Assembly (NCBI GenBank): GCA_964483405.1
Contig: CAZABC010000002.1
Span: forward strand, 183,715-247,714
DNA: 64,000 nt
DNA from: CAZABC01 sp964483405
GTDB taxonomy: Bacteria > Chloroflexota > Limnocylindria > Limnocylindrales > CSP1-4
Reading direction: 5' to 3'
Positions 1 to 7,745 of the stretch are shown here, in pieces; positions within the stretch are counted from its first letter, which is position 1, and every line of letters begins with the position of its first letter. The translations under genes were made by a program, and so were the position numbers. The notes under the pieces were generated by a model. It made no database searches and had not been told where the DNA came from. It worked only from the letters and a program-made list of their open reading frames with translations.

Positions 1-589
1 GGACCCCCTGGAAGCCGACGAGCGCGTAGTGGTCGATCTCGATGCCGAGGCCTTCGGCGATCGTGCGCTTCATCGCCGCGGCCCCCTGCTTCTGCCCGAG
101 GTCGGCGACGTAGGACTGGTACAGCCCGTTGATCTTCGGGCCGTACGTCCCGCCGTCCGGCAACGGGAACCGCGCGGTGTCGCGGGGGATGCTCACCACA
201 GCGGTCTGGCCCGAGACCGGGTCGATCGAGACGACCATGATCACGTCGGTCCGGTTGCCCGGGTGGGCCGGCCGGTAGTCGGTGCCAAGGAGGAGGATCG
301 TGAAGCGACCATCGGACCCGGTCAGCTCGCTCGGGTCGGGCGAGGGCTCGAGCGACGGTGGCGGCGAGGGCGACGGCCGCGGGGAGGGCGAGGGACCGGG
401 CGACGGGCTCGGCGAGGGCGAGGGGCTGGGCGAGGCGACCGCGGTCTCGGTCCCACCGCCCGACAGGAGCAGCGCCCCGCCGGCGATCCCGCCGACGAGG
501 ACGACCGCGCCGATCCCGACCGCGGCGAGCCTGATCGGGCTGGCCTTCAGCCAGGCGACGGCAGCGGTGACGCGGGCTCGCGGATCCAT
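1..589 (-). CDS. LCP (LytR-CpsA-Psr) family protein, C-terminus beyond window
   Basis: About 196 residues are visible; the gene starts at the ATG at 587-589 and runs off the left edge. Residues 19-43 form one membrane anchor, residues 51-86 are a Pro/Ser-rich linker, and the LCP core follows with FTILLLGTDYR, an RTDVIMVVSID segment and VSIPRDT. These carry the conserved Asp and Arg residues of the family. LCP proteins transfer undecaprenyl-linked glycopolymers to the cell envelope or act as related phosphotransferases; the acceptor here is unknown. It lies 87 bases downstream of a second LCP gene on the same strand, so the two are probably co-transcribed paralogues. Family assignment is firm; substrate is not inferable. 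Confidence 0.9.
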   Translation of the reverse strand, partial: MDPRARVTAAVAWLKASPIRLAAVGIGAVVLVGGIAGGALLLSGGGTETAVASPSPSPSPSPSPGPSPSPRPSPSPPPSLEPSPDPSELTGSDGRFTILLLGTDYRPAHPGNRTDVIMVVSIDPVSGQTAVVSIPRDTARFPLPDGGTYGPKINGLYQSYVADLGQKQGAAAMKRTIAEGLGIEIDHYALVGFQGV

Positions 590-676
590 CGTCGGTCAGT
601 GTCGCCGTCGCGGCGGCGCCGGGACATCACCCGAAGGTCCCATCCCGCACCGGACCCCACCGGACCGCACCACGGC

Positions 677-1935
677 TCAGCCGCCGGCCGAGGGACTCGG
701 GCTCGGGGTGGCCGGCGGCGTCCAGTAGCGGCTGTCCTCGCCGTAGTAGTCGATCGACAGCTTCTTGACCGCGGCCATCTTGGGGACGAGGACATACAGG
801 CCGCCGGTCTCGGACGGCGGCGGCTGGTCGGCGTACTTGCGCGGACCGAGGACCACCCGCTCGACCCCGTCGTCGTTCACGCCCCGGGCGAGGTCGAGGA
901 CCTCGCCGACGCGGTCGGACGGGAAGTTCGTCCGGACGGTGTCCCCGAGCGCACCGATGAGCGATGGGATCTGCGGCAGGACCGTCGGGTCGGTCAGGCG
1001 CTTCCGGAGCGCGAGGAGGACCTCCTGCTGCCGCCGGGCGCGGGTGAAGTCGTTGTCGCCGGCGCCCTTCCGCGAGCGGGCGTAGGCGAGCGCCTCCTGG
1101 CCGTCGAGGTGGTGCGGACCGGCCGACAGCCGGAAGCCGACCGGCCGGCCATCGGTCCAGCCGCCGTAGCCCGGATCGCTGATCGCCTTCGCGTTCACGA
1201 CGTCGATCCCGCCGACGGCGTCGACCATCTTGACGAAGCCGGGCAGGTTGATCGCCGCGTAGTACGGGATCGGGACCCCGACGAGATGCCCGAGGGCGCC
1301 CATGAGCGTCGGCAGCGGCCCGTCGGGGTACGCCGACGGGTTGCGGGCGGCGGCGTTCATCAGCGAGTTGATCTTGCCGCTGTAGATCCGGCCGTCGGGG
1401 AGCTCGATCCGCGACAGGTCGCGGGGGATGCTGATCATCGAGGTCGCGCCGGTCTCGGGATCGATCGAGGCGACGATCATCGTGTCGGTCAGGTTGGTCC
1501 CCCGGCCGGGTTCGTTGTCGATCCCGACGATGAGGACGGTCAGCCGCTCGCCGACGGCCGGCGTCGGCCCGACNNNNNNNNNNNNNNNNNNNNNNNNNNN
1601 NNNNNNNNNNNNNNNNNNNNNNNNNNNNNNNNNNNNNNNNNNNNNNNNNNNNNNNNNNNNNNNNNNNNNNNNNCGGCGGTCGCCACGGCGAGCAGGCCGA
1701 AGGTCCCGGCGATGGCGGGGGTGAGGAAGCTGAGGGCGAACGACTCGAGGCCGCCGCCGAGCTGGACGAGGATGACCGCGACGACCGCGACGATCGGGAT
1801 GGCGAATACCAGGCCGCGCAGCGGCCGGGCCGCGTAGGCCTGCCCGAGTCCCGGGATGAGGAACGAGAGGAAGGCGGCGACCGGGGCGGAGCGGCGGGCG
1901 CCCGTCGCCGGGCGGATGTCGGGGGTCTGCGTCAC
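677..1935 (-). CDS. LCP family protein with N-terminal membrane domain, interrupted by an assembly gap
   Basis: The part after the gap (677-1573) is an LCP catalytic domain: LTVLIVGIDNE, a TDTMIVASID segment, ISIPRDLSR and later LAYARSRK, with a Pro/Ser tail. The part before it (1674-1935) begins with GTG and encodes a soluble leader, then SFLIPGLGQAY and three hydrophobic stretches, a small multi-TM domain often found ahead of LCP domains in this lineage. I join them as one gene because both are on the minus strand, lack stops facing the gap and make a sensible architecture. With the placeholder of 100 N the two parts are out of frame, which is expected if the true gap length differs. They could instead be two genes. 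Confidence 0.7.
1574..1673. other. Assembly gap of 100 N
   Basis: A run of exactly 100 N, a conventional scaffold placeholder. It falls inside the LCP gene, so the missing length and reading frame are unknown. Confidence 0.99.
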
Positions 1936-1944
1936 CGTCGGTCC

Positions 1945-1950
1945 AGTCTA
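1945..1950 (-). promoter_or_regulatory. -10 box TAGACT for the LCP gene, leaderless type
   Basis: On the minus strand TAGACT is followed by 9 bases and then the GTG start at 1935. No Shine-Dalgarno sequence lies between them. This matches the leaderless pattern seen at several other genes in this window. Confidence 0.55.
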
Positions 1951-2488
1951 TCGCGGGTCGGCGTCCGACCCTTCCGGATGCCTCGACGGGCCGGTGGTGG
2001 GTACGGACGGCCGGCGGTCGGGGTCCGCCGGTCGTTCCTCTGACGCGCGGGGCGCCGCGCGCGTTGCGCGGCGCCGAGCTCGGACGCGACGCGCCGCGAT
2101 CCGCGGAGCCGCGTCGCCCGACGCGGATGCGGCCCGCGACGAGGCGGGCAGCAGTCCGGGACGGCGGTCGTTGGGGCCGGTCCGGAGCGGCCGGTACACG
2201 GCGGTCGTGGTCGGTGCCCGGCGGCCGCGACCGGTCTTCGCCGGTCGTGGTCGGTGCGCGGCGATCCTCGCATCTACCGGCGTGGCCGGTCATGACACGA
2301 CGGTCTACGTATGGCACCAGCTGCACCGGTGCGACGCGAGATCTGGCCGGATCCCCGTGCGTGGAGGCCTCGGGATCCTGTCCTTGCCCGGCTGCGACCT
2401 CGCCATAGCACCGACGGGGCTGGTAGAAGCGAGGATCTCGGGGCGCAGGACGAGCTCCGGGACCGGTGGAGCGGCGCCGGGCGCGGGC

Positions 2489-2540
2489 GCCGGGTCGGTG
2501 ACGTCGCCGCGGACGCCGGGTCAGTGACGTCGCCGCGGAC
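2489..2540. repeat. Two-copy 26-base tandem repeat
   Basis: Copies at 2489-2514 and 2515-2540 differ by one base. About 21 bases of the unit (GCCGGGTCGGTGACGTCGCC onward) also occur inside fabG at 3121-3141. Confidence 0.85.
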
Positions 2541-2576
2541 GCCGGGGGCGGGTCCGCGGCGCAGGCGCCGGGCGCG

Positions 2577-3326
2577 CTACATCATCGCCAGGCCGCCGTC
2601 GACCCCGAGCGTCTGGCCGGTGATGTACGCCGCCTCGTCGCTGGCGAGGAACGTGACCGCGTAGGCGATCTCGTCGACCGTCGCGAAGCGCCCGAGCGGG
2701 GTCGCGGCCTTGATCGCGTCCTTGACGTTGTCGGGCAGGCCGTCGGTCAGCTCGGTCATGACGAAGCCCGGGGCGATCGCGTTGACGGTGATCCCGCGCG
2801 AGGCGACCTCGCGGGCGAGGGCCTTCGTCAGGCCGATGAGCCCGGCCTTGGACGCGGAGTAGTTCGCCTGGCCGGCGTTGCCCATCTGGCCCGACACGCT
2901 CGACATGTTGATGATCCGGCCCGACCGCTGCTTCAGCATCGGCCGGAGGACCGCCCGGGACATGTAGAACGCGCCGGTGAGGTTCACGTTCAGGACCTCG
3001 GCCCAGGCTTCGTCGCTCATCCGCATCGCCAGGTCGTCGCGGGTGATGCCGGCGTTGTTGACGAGGATGTCGATCCGACCGAACTCGCGGAGCGTCTCCT
3101 CGACGGTCGCCGCGCACGACGCCGGGTCGGTGACGTCGCCGCCGACGCAGACCGAGCGGCGGCCCATCGCCTCGACGTCGCCCTTCGTGTGGTCGTCGAT
3201 CAGGCAGGCGGCCCGGTCGATGAAGGCGACGTCGGCGCCCTGCCGGCCGAGCTGGAGGGCGACCGCGCGGCCGATGCCGCGCGAGCCGCCGGTGACGATG
3301 GCGACCTTGCCGGTGAGATCGAGCAT
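2577..3326 (-). CDS. fabG: 3-oxoacyl-ACP reductase FabG
   Basis: A 249-residue short-chain dehydrogenase/reductase that reduces 3-oxoacyl-ACP with NADPH in fatty-acid elongation. It shows the nucleotide loop TGGSRGIG near residues 12-19, the NNAG motif, the catalytic Ser in NMSSVSG and the YSASK Tyr/Lys pair, and ends with the usual GGLAMM. The ATG at 3326 is preceded by AGGAGG at good spacing. It is the last gene of the fatty-acid array, 91 bases after fabH, and has its own strong ribosome binding site. An insertion before the DVT segment (IDDHTKGDVEAMG) is slightly unusual. Context makes FabG the best choice among short-chain reductases. Confidence 0.92.
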   Translation of the reverse strand: MLDLTGKVAIVTGGSRGIGRAVALQLGRQGADVAFIDRAACLIDDHTKGDVEAMGRRSVCVGGDVTDPASCAATVEETLREFGRIDILVNNAGITRDDLAMRMSDEAWAEVLNVNLTGAFYMSRAVLRPMLKQRSGRIINMSSVSGQMGNAGQANYSASKAGLIGLTKALAREVASRGITVNAIAPGFVMTELTDGLPDNVKDAIKAATPLGRFATVDEIAYAVTFLASDEAAYITGQTLGVDGGLAMM

Positions 3327-3417
3327 GGCGGTGGCTCCTCCTGGATCGGGCGGCGAGGGGTTCGGCGGTGCGGGTCGGGCTGCGGGTCGGGCTGCGGTCG
3401 GTTCGGTCGCCCAGCGG

Positions 3418-4611
3418 TCAGCCCACGAGGGGCGGGTCGGCGTGCCGCGGCTCGCCGGGCACGACGTCGTCGAGCGGCGGGTCGACCGGGCCGGGCCGGG
3501 CGAGGACCTCGGCCAGCACGGCCGGGATCGGGTCGACCGAGTCCCAGTCCACCGGCAGGCGGACGTGGACGTCGTCGGGCGAGACGCTCGCCGCACGAGC
3601 CCCGGCGGCAGGGTCGGCGGTCCACTCGATCGCGACGGCGCCGCTCGTGAAGCCCGCCCCGAACGCGACGATGACGATCCGGTCGCCCAGCGCGATGCGG
3701 CCGCTGTCGACCGCCTCGGCGAGCGCGAGCGGCACCGACGCGGCCGACGTGTTGCCGTAGCGGTCGACATTGACGAACATCCGCTCCATCGGCAGGTCGA
3801 GGCCCTTGGCGACGGCCTCGATGATCCGGATGTTCGCCTGGTGCGGGATGAAGAGGCGGACGTCGTCGGGGTGGATCCCGGCCGCCTCGATCGCCGCGAG
3901 CGCCGTCGACGCGAGCGTCTTGGTCGCGAAGCGGTACGTCTCGCGGCCCTCCATCCGGATGTAGTGCTCGCCGCGGGCGATCGTCTCGGGCGACGGCGGG
4001 CTCTTCGAGCCGCCTGCCGGGAGCCAGATCATGTAGGCGCCCTGCGGCTCGGTCGTCAGGTGGACGCCGAGCGCGCCGCCCGGCTCGGGCCTGCCGGACA
4101 CGACGACGGCGCCCGCCCCGTCGCCGAAGAGGATGCACGTCCCCCGGTCGGTGAAGTCGAGGAAGCGGGTGAGCAGCTCGGCGCCGATGACGAGGACGTG
4201 CTTGGCGATCCCGGCGGTCACGTACGCCTGGGCCGTCGAGAAGGCGTAGACGAAGCCCGAGCAGGCCGCCATCACGTCCATCGCCGCCGCCCGGGTGTTG
4301 CCGATCGCCTCCTTGACGAGCGCCGCGGTCGAGGGCATCCAGTAGTCGGGCGTGAGCGTGGCGACGAGGATCAGGTCGACGTCATCCGGCTCGAGCCCGG
4401 CGACCCGGATCGCCCGCAGGCCCGCGACGGCGGCCATCGAGGCGGTCGTCTCGTGGGCCGCGGCGACCCGCCGCTCGCGGATCCCCGTCCGCGACACGAT
4501 CCACTCGTCGTTCGTGTCGACCATCCGCTCGAGATCGGCGTTGGTGAGGACCCCGGCGGGCGCATACGAGCCCCAGCCGGTGATGTGGGCGCGGAGCGGC
4601 TCGCCGGTCAC
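3418..4611 (-). CDS. fabH: 3-oxoacyl-ACP synthase III FabH with C-terminal extension
   Basis: A 397-residue thiolase-fold enzyme that starts fatty-acid synthesis by condensing acyl-CoA with malonyl-ACP. The Cys-His-Asn triad is visible: C117 in MAACSGF, H257 in FIPHQAN and N287 in YGNTSAAS. The FabH core ends near residue 331 (VAIEW), after which about 66 extra residues, rich in Pro/Asp/Val, continue to the stop. The GTG start at 4611 overlaps the accB stop in a GTGA quartet, so translation is coupled. FabH proteins normally end at the core, so the tail is unexplained. The family call is firm. Confidence 0.93.
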   Translation of the reverse strand: MTGEPLRAHITGWGSYAPAGVLTNADLERMVDTNDEWIVSRTGIRERRVAAAHETTASMAAVAGLRAIRVAGLEPDDVDLILVATLTPDYWMPSTAALVKEAIGNTRAAAMDVMAACSGFVYAFSTAQAYVTAGIAKHVLVIGAELLTRFLDFTDRGTCILFGDGAGAVVVSGRPEPGGALGVHLTTEPQGAYMIWLPAGGSKSPPSPETIARGEHYIRMEGRETYRFATKTLASTALAAIEAAGIHPDDVRLFIPHQANIRIIEAVAKGLDLPMERMFVNVDRYGNTSAASVPLALAEAVDSGRIALGDRIVIVAFGAGFTSGAVAIEWTADPAAGARAASVSPDDVHVRLPVDWDSVDPIPAVLAEVLARPGPVDPPLDDVVPGEPRHADPPLVG

Positions 4612-5153
4612 AGCGGTTCGACCTCGATGAGCGGATGCTTCGCCTTGACGAGCTGGCCGTTCTCGGCGATGACCTTGACGACCCGGCCGGACAGGTCCGA
4701 CTTGATCTCGTTGAAGAGCTTCATCGCCTCGATGAGGCCGATGACCTGACCGACGGCGACCTCGCCGCCGACGTGGACGAACGGCGCCGATCCCGGCGCC
4801 GGGGCGGAGTACCAGATGCCGGTGAGCGGCGCCTTGATCGACGGGCGCGCCGGCGTCGCCTCGGCCGCTGGGCCGCCGGCAGGGGCGCTCCCGGTCCCGC
4901 CCGTGCCGGTGGGACCGACCGGCGGAGCTGCGGGTGCGAGCGCGTCCGGGCGGCGGAGTCGGAGCGTCGTCGCGCCGGCCTCCACCTCGAGCTCGAGGAG
5001 GTCGCTCCGCTCGAGGATCCCGGCGAGCCGGTCGACGAGGGCGAGGAGCGACGCATCGGCCTCGGTCGCCGGCGCCGGGAGCGGCGGGTCGGGCACGGTG
5101 GCGGACGCGGCCGGACCGGTGGCGGGCGACACGGGCTCGATCGGGTCGGTCAT
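4608..5153 (-). CDS. accB: Biotin carboxyl carrier protein AccB (canonical)
   Basis: A 181-residue acetyl-CoA carboxylase carrier. Residues 33-70 form an N-terminal segment (LLALVDRLAGILERSDLLELEVE), residues 71-105 a Pro/Ala/Gly linker, and residues 106-181 the biotinyl domain. The biotin site is intact: EAMKLFNEI with K145. BirA attaches biotin to this Lys, AccC carboxylates it and AccAD transfers the carboxyl to acetyl-CoA. The ATG at 5153 overlaps the fabF stop (ATGA), and the stop overlaps the fabH start. It is separated from accC, accA and accD, which sit beside a second carrier-like gene lacking the Lys (9131-9847). Confidence 0.93.
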   Translation of the reverse strand: MTDPIEPVSPATGPAASATVPDPPLPAPATEADASLLALVDRLAGILERSDLLELEVEAGATTLRLRRPDALAPAAPPVGPTGTGGTGSAPAGGPAAEATPARPSIKAPLTGIWYSAPAPGSAPFVHVGGEVAVGQVIGLIEAMKLFNEIKSDLSGRVVKVIAENGQLVKAKHPLIEVEPL

Positions 5154-6442
5154 CCGTCCCACCGCCTGAACACCAGCGCGCTGTTCTGGCCGCCGAAGCC
5201 GAACGAGTTCGACAGCGCGACCCGGAGGTCCCGCCGTGACGCGACGTGCGGGGTGAGGTCGAGCCCCTCGGCCGCCTCGTCGGGATCGTCGAGGTTGATC
5301 GTCGGCGGGACGATGCCGGTCCGCAGCGCCTGGATCGTCGCGATCGCCTCGAGCGCCCCGGCGGCCCCGAGCGTGTGGCCGAGCATCGACTTGTTGGCCG
5401 TGATCGCGACCTCGGGGGCGCGGTCGCCGAGGATCGTCCGGATCGCCTGGAGCTCGGCCCGGTCGCCCTCCGGCGTCGAGGTCGCGTGGGCGTTGACGTG
5501 GTCGACCACGGTCGGCGGCAGGCCGGCCTTCTCGAGGGCCCGCCGGGCGGCCCGCACCGCGCCGATCCCACCGGGCGCCGGCAAGGTGATGTGCGACGCG
5601 TCGGCCGTCGCGCCGTAGCCGACGACCTCGGCGAGCGGGGTCGCGCCGCGGGCCAGGGCGTGCCCGAGGGCCTCGAGGACGAGCACCCCGCTCCCCTCGC
5701 CGATGACGAACCCATCGCGGCCGCGGTCGAACGGGCGTGAGGCGCGGGCCGGCTCGTCGTTGCGGGTCGAGAGCGCCTTCATCGCGGCGAACCCGCCGAC
5801 GGCCGCCTCGTGCATCGGCGCCTCGACGCCACCGGCGAGCATCACGTCGGCGTCGTCGCGGCGGATCGTCTCCCAGGCCTCGCCGATCGCATGGCCGCCG
5901 GTCGCGCAGGCCGAGACCGTCGCGAAGTTCGGTCCGAGCGGGCCGAAGTGGATCGCGATCTGGCCGGACCCGACGTTGCTGATGCCCATCGGGATGAAGA
6001 ACGGGCTGATCCGGTCCGGCCCGCGCAGCGCACCCGTCACCACCCCGTCGAAGAGCGTGTGCGTCCCGCCCAGTCCCGAGCCGAGGATGACGCCGGTCCG
6101 CTCGGCGAGCTCGCCCTCCAGGCGGGTCGGCAGGCCGGCACCGTCCATCGCCTCGCGCGCCGCGACGAGCCCGAACTGGATGTAGCGGTCGGTCCGCCGG
6201 AGGTCCTTGCGGTCGAGGACGGCCGAGGCGTCGAAGTCGCGGACCTCGGCGGCGATCCGCGAGGCGACCCGCGACGGATCGAACGCCGCGAGCCGCTCGA
6301 CGCCGGACCGGCCGGCGACGAGTCCGGCCCAGGTCGCCTCGACGCCCTGCCCGAGCGCGCTCAGGGCGCCCATCCCGGTGACGACGACGCGGCGTCGCCC
6401 GGCGTGGTCGAGGAGGCCGCCCGCCGCGGCCGCGTCGGTCAC
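5150..6442 (-). CDS. fabF: 3-oxoacyl-ACP synthase II FabF
   Basis: A 430-residue ketosynthase that elongates acyl-ACP with malonyl-ACP. The Cys-His-His active site is complete: C179 in SACATGGHA, H319 in NAHATSTPEGD and H356 in KSMLGHTLGAAG. The glycine-rich C-terminal NSFGFGGQN motif is present. The GTG at 6442 overlaps the stop of the metallophosphoesterase gene (GTGA) and the stop overlaps the accB start (ATGA), so it is coupled on both sides. The first 17 residues are a poorly conserved extension ahead of RRVVVTGMG. Its length is normal for FabF. Confidence 0.95.
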   Translation of the reverse strand: MTDAAAAGGLLDHAGRRRVVVTGMGALSALGQGVEATWAGLVAGRSGVERLAAFDPSRVASRIAAEVRDFDASAVLDRKDLRRTDRYIQFGLVAAREAMDGAGLPTRLEGELAERTGVILGSGLGGTHTLFDGVVTGALRGPDRISPFFIPMGISNVGSGQIAIHFGPLGPNFATVSACATGGHAIGEAWETIRRDDADVMLAGGVEAPMHEAAVGGFAAMKALSTRNDEPARASRPFDRGRDGFVIGEGSGVLVLEALGHALARGATPLAEVVGYGATADASHITLPAPGGIGAVRAARRALEKAGLPPTVVDHVNAHATSTPEGDRAELQAIRTILGDRAPEVAITANKSMLGHTLGAAGALEAIATIQALRTGIVPPTINLDDPDEAAEGLDLTPHVASRRDLRVALSNSFGFGGQNSALVFRRWDG

Positions 6443-7185
6443 CGCACGAACCGCCCGGTGCGGACGGTCGCGGCCCGGTAGACGTCGCCGGGCAGGCCGC
6501 GCTCGCTGATCGCGTTCGCGACCGCGAGCGCATCGAACTCCGTCCGCCGCAGGTCGATCGTCACCGTCTCCTCGTCGAGCGTCACGAGGGCCCACGAGGC
6601 GGTCGGGTCGCCGTCGAAGACGTAGCCGGCCGAGCCGTCGTTGACGATCATCTTCCAGCCGAAGTCGCGGACCTCGGGCACGTGCGTGTGGCCGCAGCAG
6701 ATGACCCGGGCGTCGGTCCGGGAGACCCGCTCGAGGACGACCGCCTGGTCGAGGTCGGGGTCGAAGCCGGCCGTCTGGGACCCGGGCGAGGCGTGGCAGG
6801 CGAGGAGGAGCGTTCCCTCGAGCCGCAGGCGCCGCTCGGAGGGCAGCCGCCGGAGCCAGTCGAGCCGCTCGTCGCCGAGCGCGTCGTGGGTCCACTCCGC
6901 CACCGCGGTGAACGAGGCGGGCGGGCCCTCGGGGAACCAGGGGAAGGCTGCCGAGTAGTCGAAGTCGGCGACGGCGACATCGGTGTTGCCCTGGACGACG
7001 ATCGCCCCGTCGGCCTCCATCGCCCGGACGAGGTCGACCGTCGCGGCCGGCTCGGGCCCGTTCATCGCGAGGTCGCCGCAGACCATGACGGCATCCGGCC
7101 GGGCGGCCCTGATCGCCTTGCGGACGGCCTCGAGCGCAACGGCGTTGCCGTGGACGTCCGAGAGGACCGCGACGGTCGCGGTCAC
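6439..7185 (-). CDS. Calcineurin-like metallophosphoesterase
   Basis: A 248-residue protein with the metallophosphoesterase signature set: LSDVHGN near the N-terminus, VCGDLAMNGP, QGNTD, LACHASPG and a C-terminal GHTHVPE. These supply the Asp, His and Asn ligands for two metals. The order and spacing resemble YfcE/MJ0936-type phosphodiesterases and ApaH-like enzymes; the substrate cannot be told from sequence. The GTG at 7185 overlaps the fabZ stop and its own stop overlaps the fabF start. It is therefore translated as part of the fatty-acid run, which is not a standard location for this family. A role in recycling a phosphorylated cofactor or in control is speculation. Confidence 0.88.
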   Translation of the reverse strand: MTATVAVLSDVHGNAVALEAVRKAIRAARPDAVMVCGDLAMNGPEPAATVDLVRAMEADGAIVVQGNTDVAVADFDYSAAFPWFPEGPPASFTAVAEWTHDALGDERLDWLRRLPSERRLRLEGTLLLACHASPGSQTAGFDPDLDQAVVLERVSRTDARVICCGHTHVPEVRDFGWKMIVNDGSAGYVFDGDPTASWALVTLDEETVTIDLRRTEFDALAVANAISERGLPGDVYRAATVRTGRFVR

Positions 7186-7691
7186 CGCAGCACCCCGGCC
7201 GGCGGGATGATGAACGAGAGGAGGCCCTCGCAGGCGACCTCGCCGTCGACGGTCGCGACGCCGCGGCCGCGGCCGAACCGCGAGCCGAGCTTCTCCATCG
7301 TCACCTCGAGGCGGAGCGTGTCGCCGGGGCTGACGACCCGCTTGAAGCGGACCTCGTCGATCCCCGCGAACAGGCCGATCCGGTCGCCGAATCCGGGCTG
7401 CTTCGCGACGTACACGCCCATCGTCTGGGCAAGCGCCTCGACCTGCAGGACGCCGGGCATCACCGGCAGGCCCGGGAAGTGGCCCTGGAAGAACCACTCG
7501 GTCGCGGTCACGGCCTTGATGCCGACGATCCGCTTCGCGTCGGGGTCGTACTCGACGATCCGGTCGACGAGCAGGAACGGCCAGCGGTGCGGCAGCAGGC
7601 CCTCGATCTCGCGCGTGGTGTGCACGGGGCCGCCGGGCACAGTGGTGTCGGCGGCGTCGGCGGTGGCGGCCGGCTGGATGTCGTCGGTCAC
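7182..7691 (-). CDS. fabZ: 3-hydroxyacyl-ACP dehydratase FabZ
   Basis: A 169-residue hotdog-fold dehydratase that removes water from 3-hydroxyacyl-ACP. LLPHRWPFLLVDR, the catalytic H71 in QGHFPG and E85 in QVEALAQ are all present. The GTG at 7691 has GGGAG upstream. About 25 N-terminal residues precede the conserved core. It follows accC by 54 bases and overlaps the next gene by GTGA. FabZ, FabF, FabH and FabG in this array cover all elongation steps except enoyl reduction and malonyl transfer (FabI/FabK, FabD), which are not in this window. Confidence 0.93.
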   Translation of the reverse strand: MTDDIQPAATADAADTTVPGGPVHTTREIEGLLPHRWPFLLVDRIVEYDPDAKRIVGIKAVTATEWFFQGHFPGLPVMPGVLQVEALAQTMGVYVAKQPGFGDRIGLFAGIDEVRFKRVVSPGDTLRLEVTMEKLGSRFGRGRGVATVDGEVACEGLLSFIIPPAGVLR

Positions 7692-7745
7692 GGATGGCTC
7701 CCTGCGGGCGTGGTGGTGACAGTCTGGGTCATCGCGCGGGCCGGG

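Larger units (their letters stand above)
1936..2576. other. 641-base intergenic region without a convincing gene
   Basis: It lies between the fabG stop and the LCP start. Open frames here are short, Arg/Pro/Gly-rich and lack recognisable domains or ribosome binding sites. It contains a 16-base direct repeat (2202-2217 and 2242-2257, CGGTCGTGGTCGGTGC) and a 26-base tandem repeat at 2489-2540. Apart from the LCP -10 box I see nothing functional. Confidence 0.6.

Noticed and set aside
1936..2576. Genes in the fabG/LCP intergenic region
   Set aside because: Open frames on both strands lack start signals and domain features and overlap one another.
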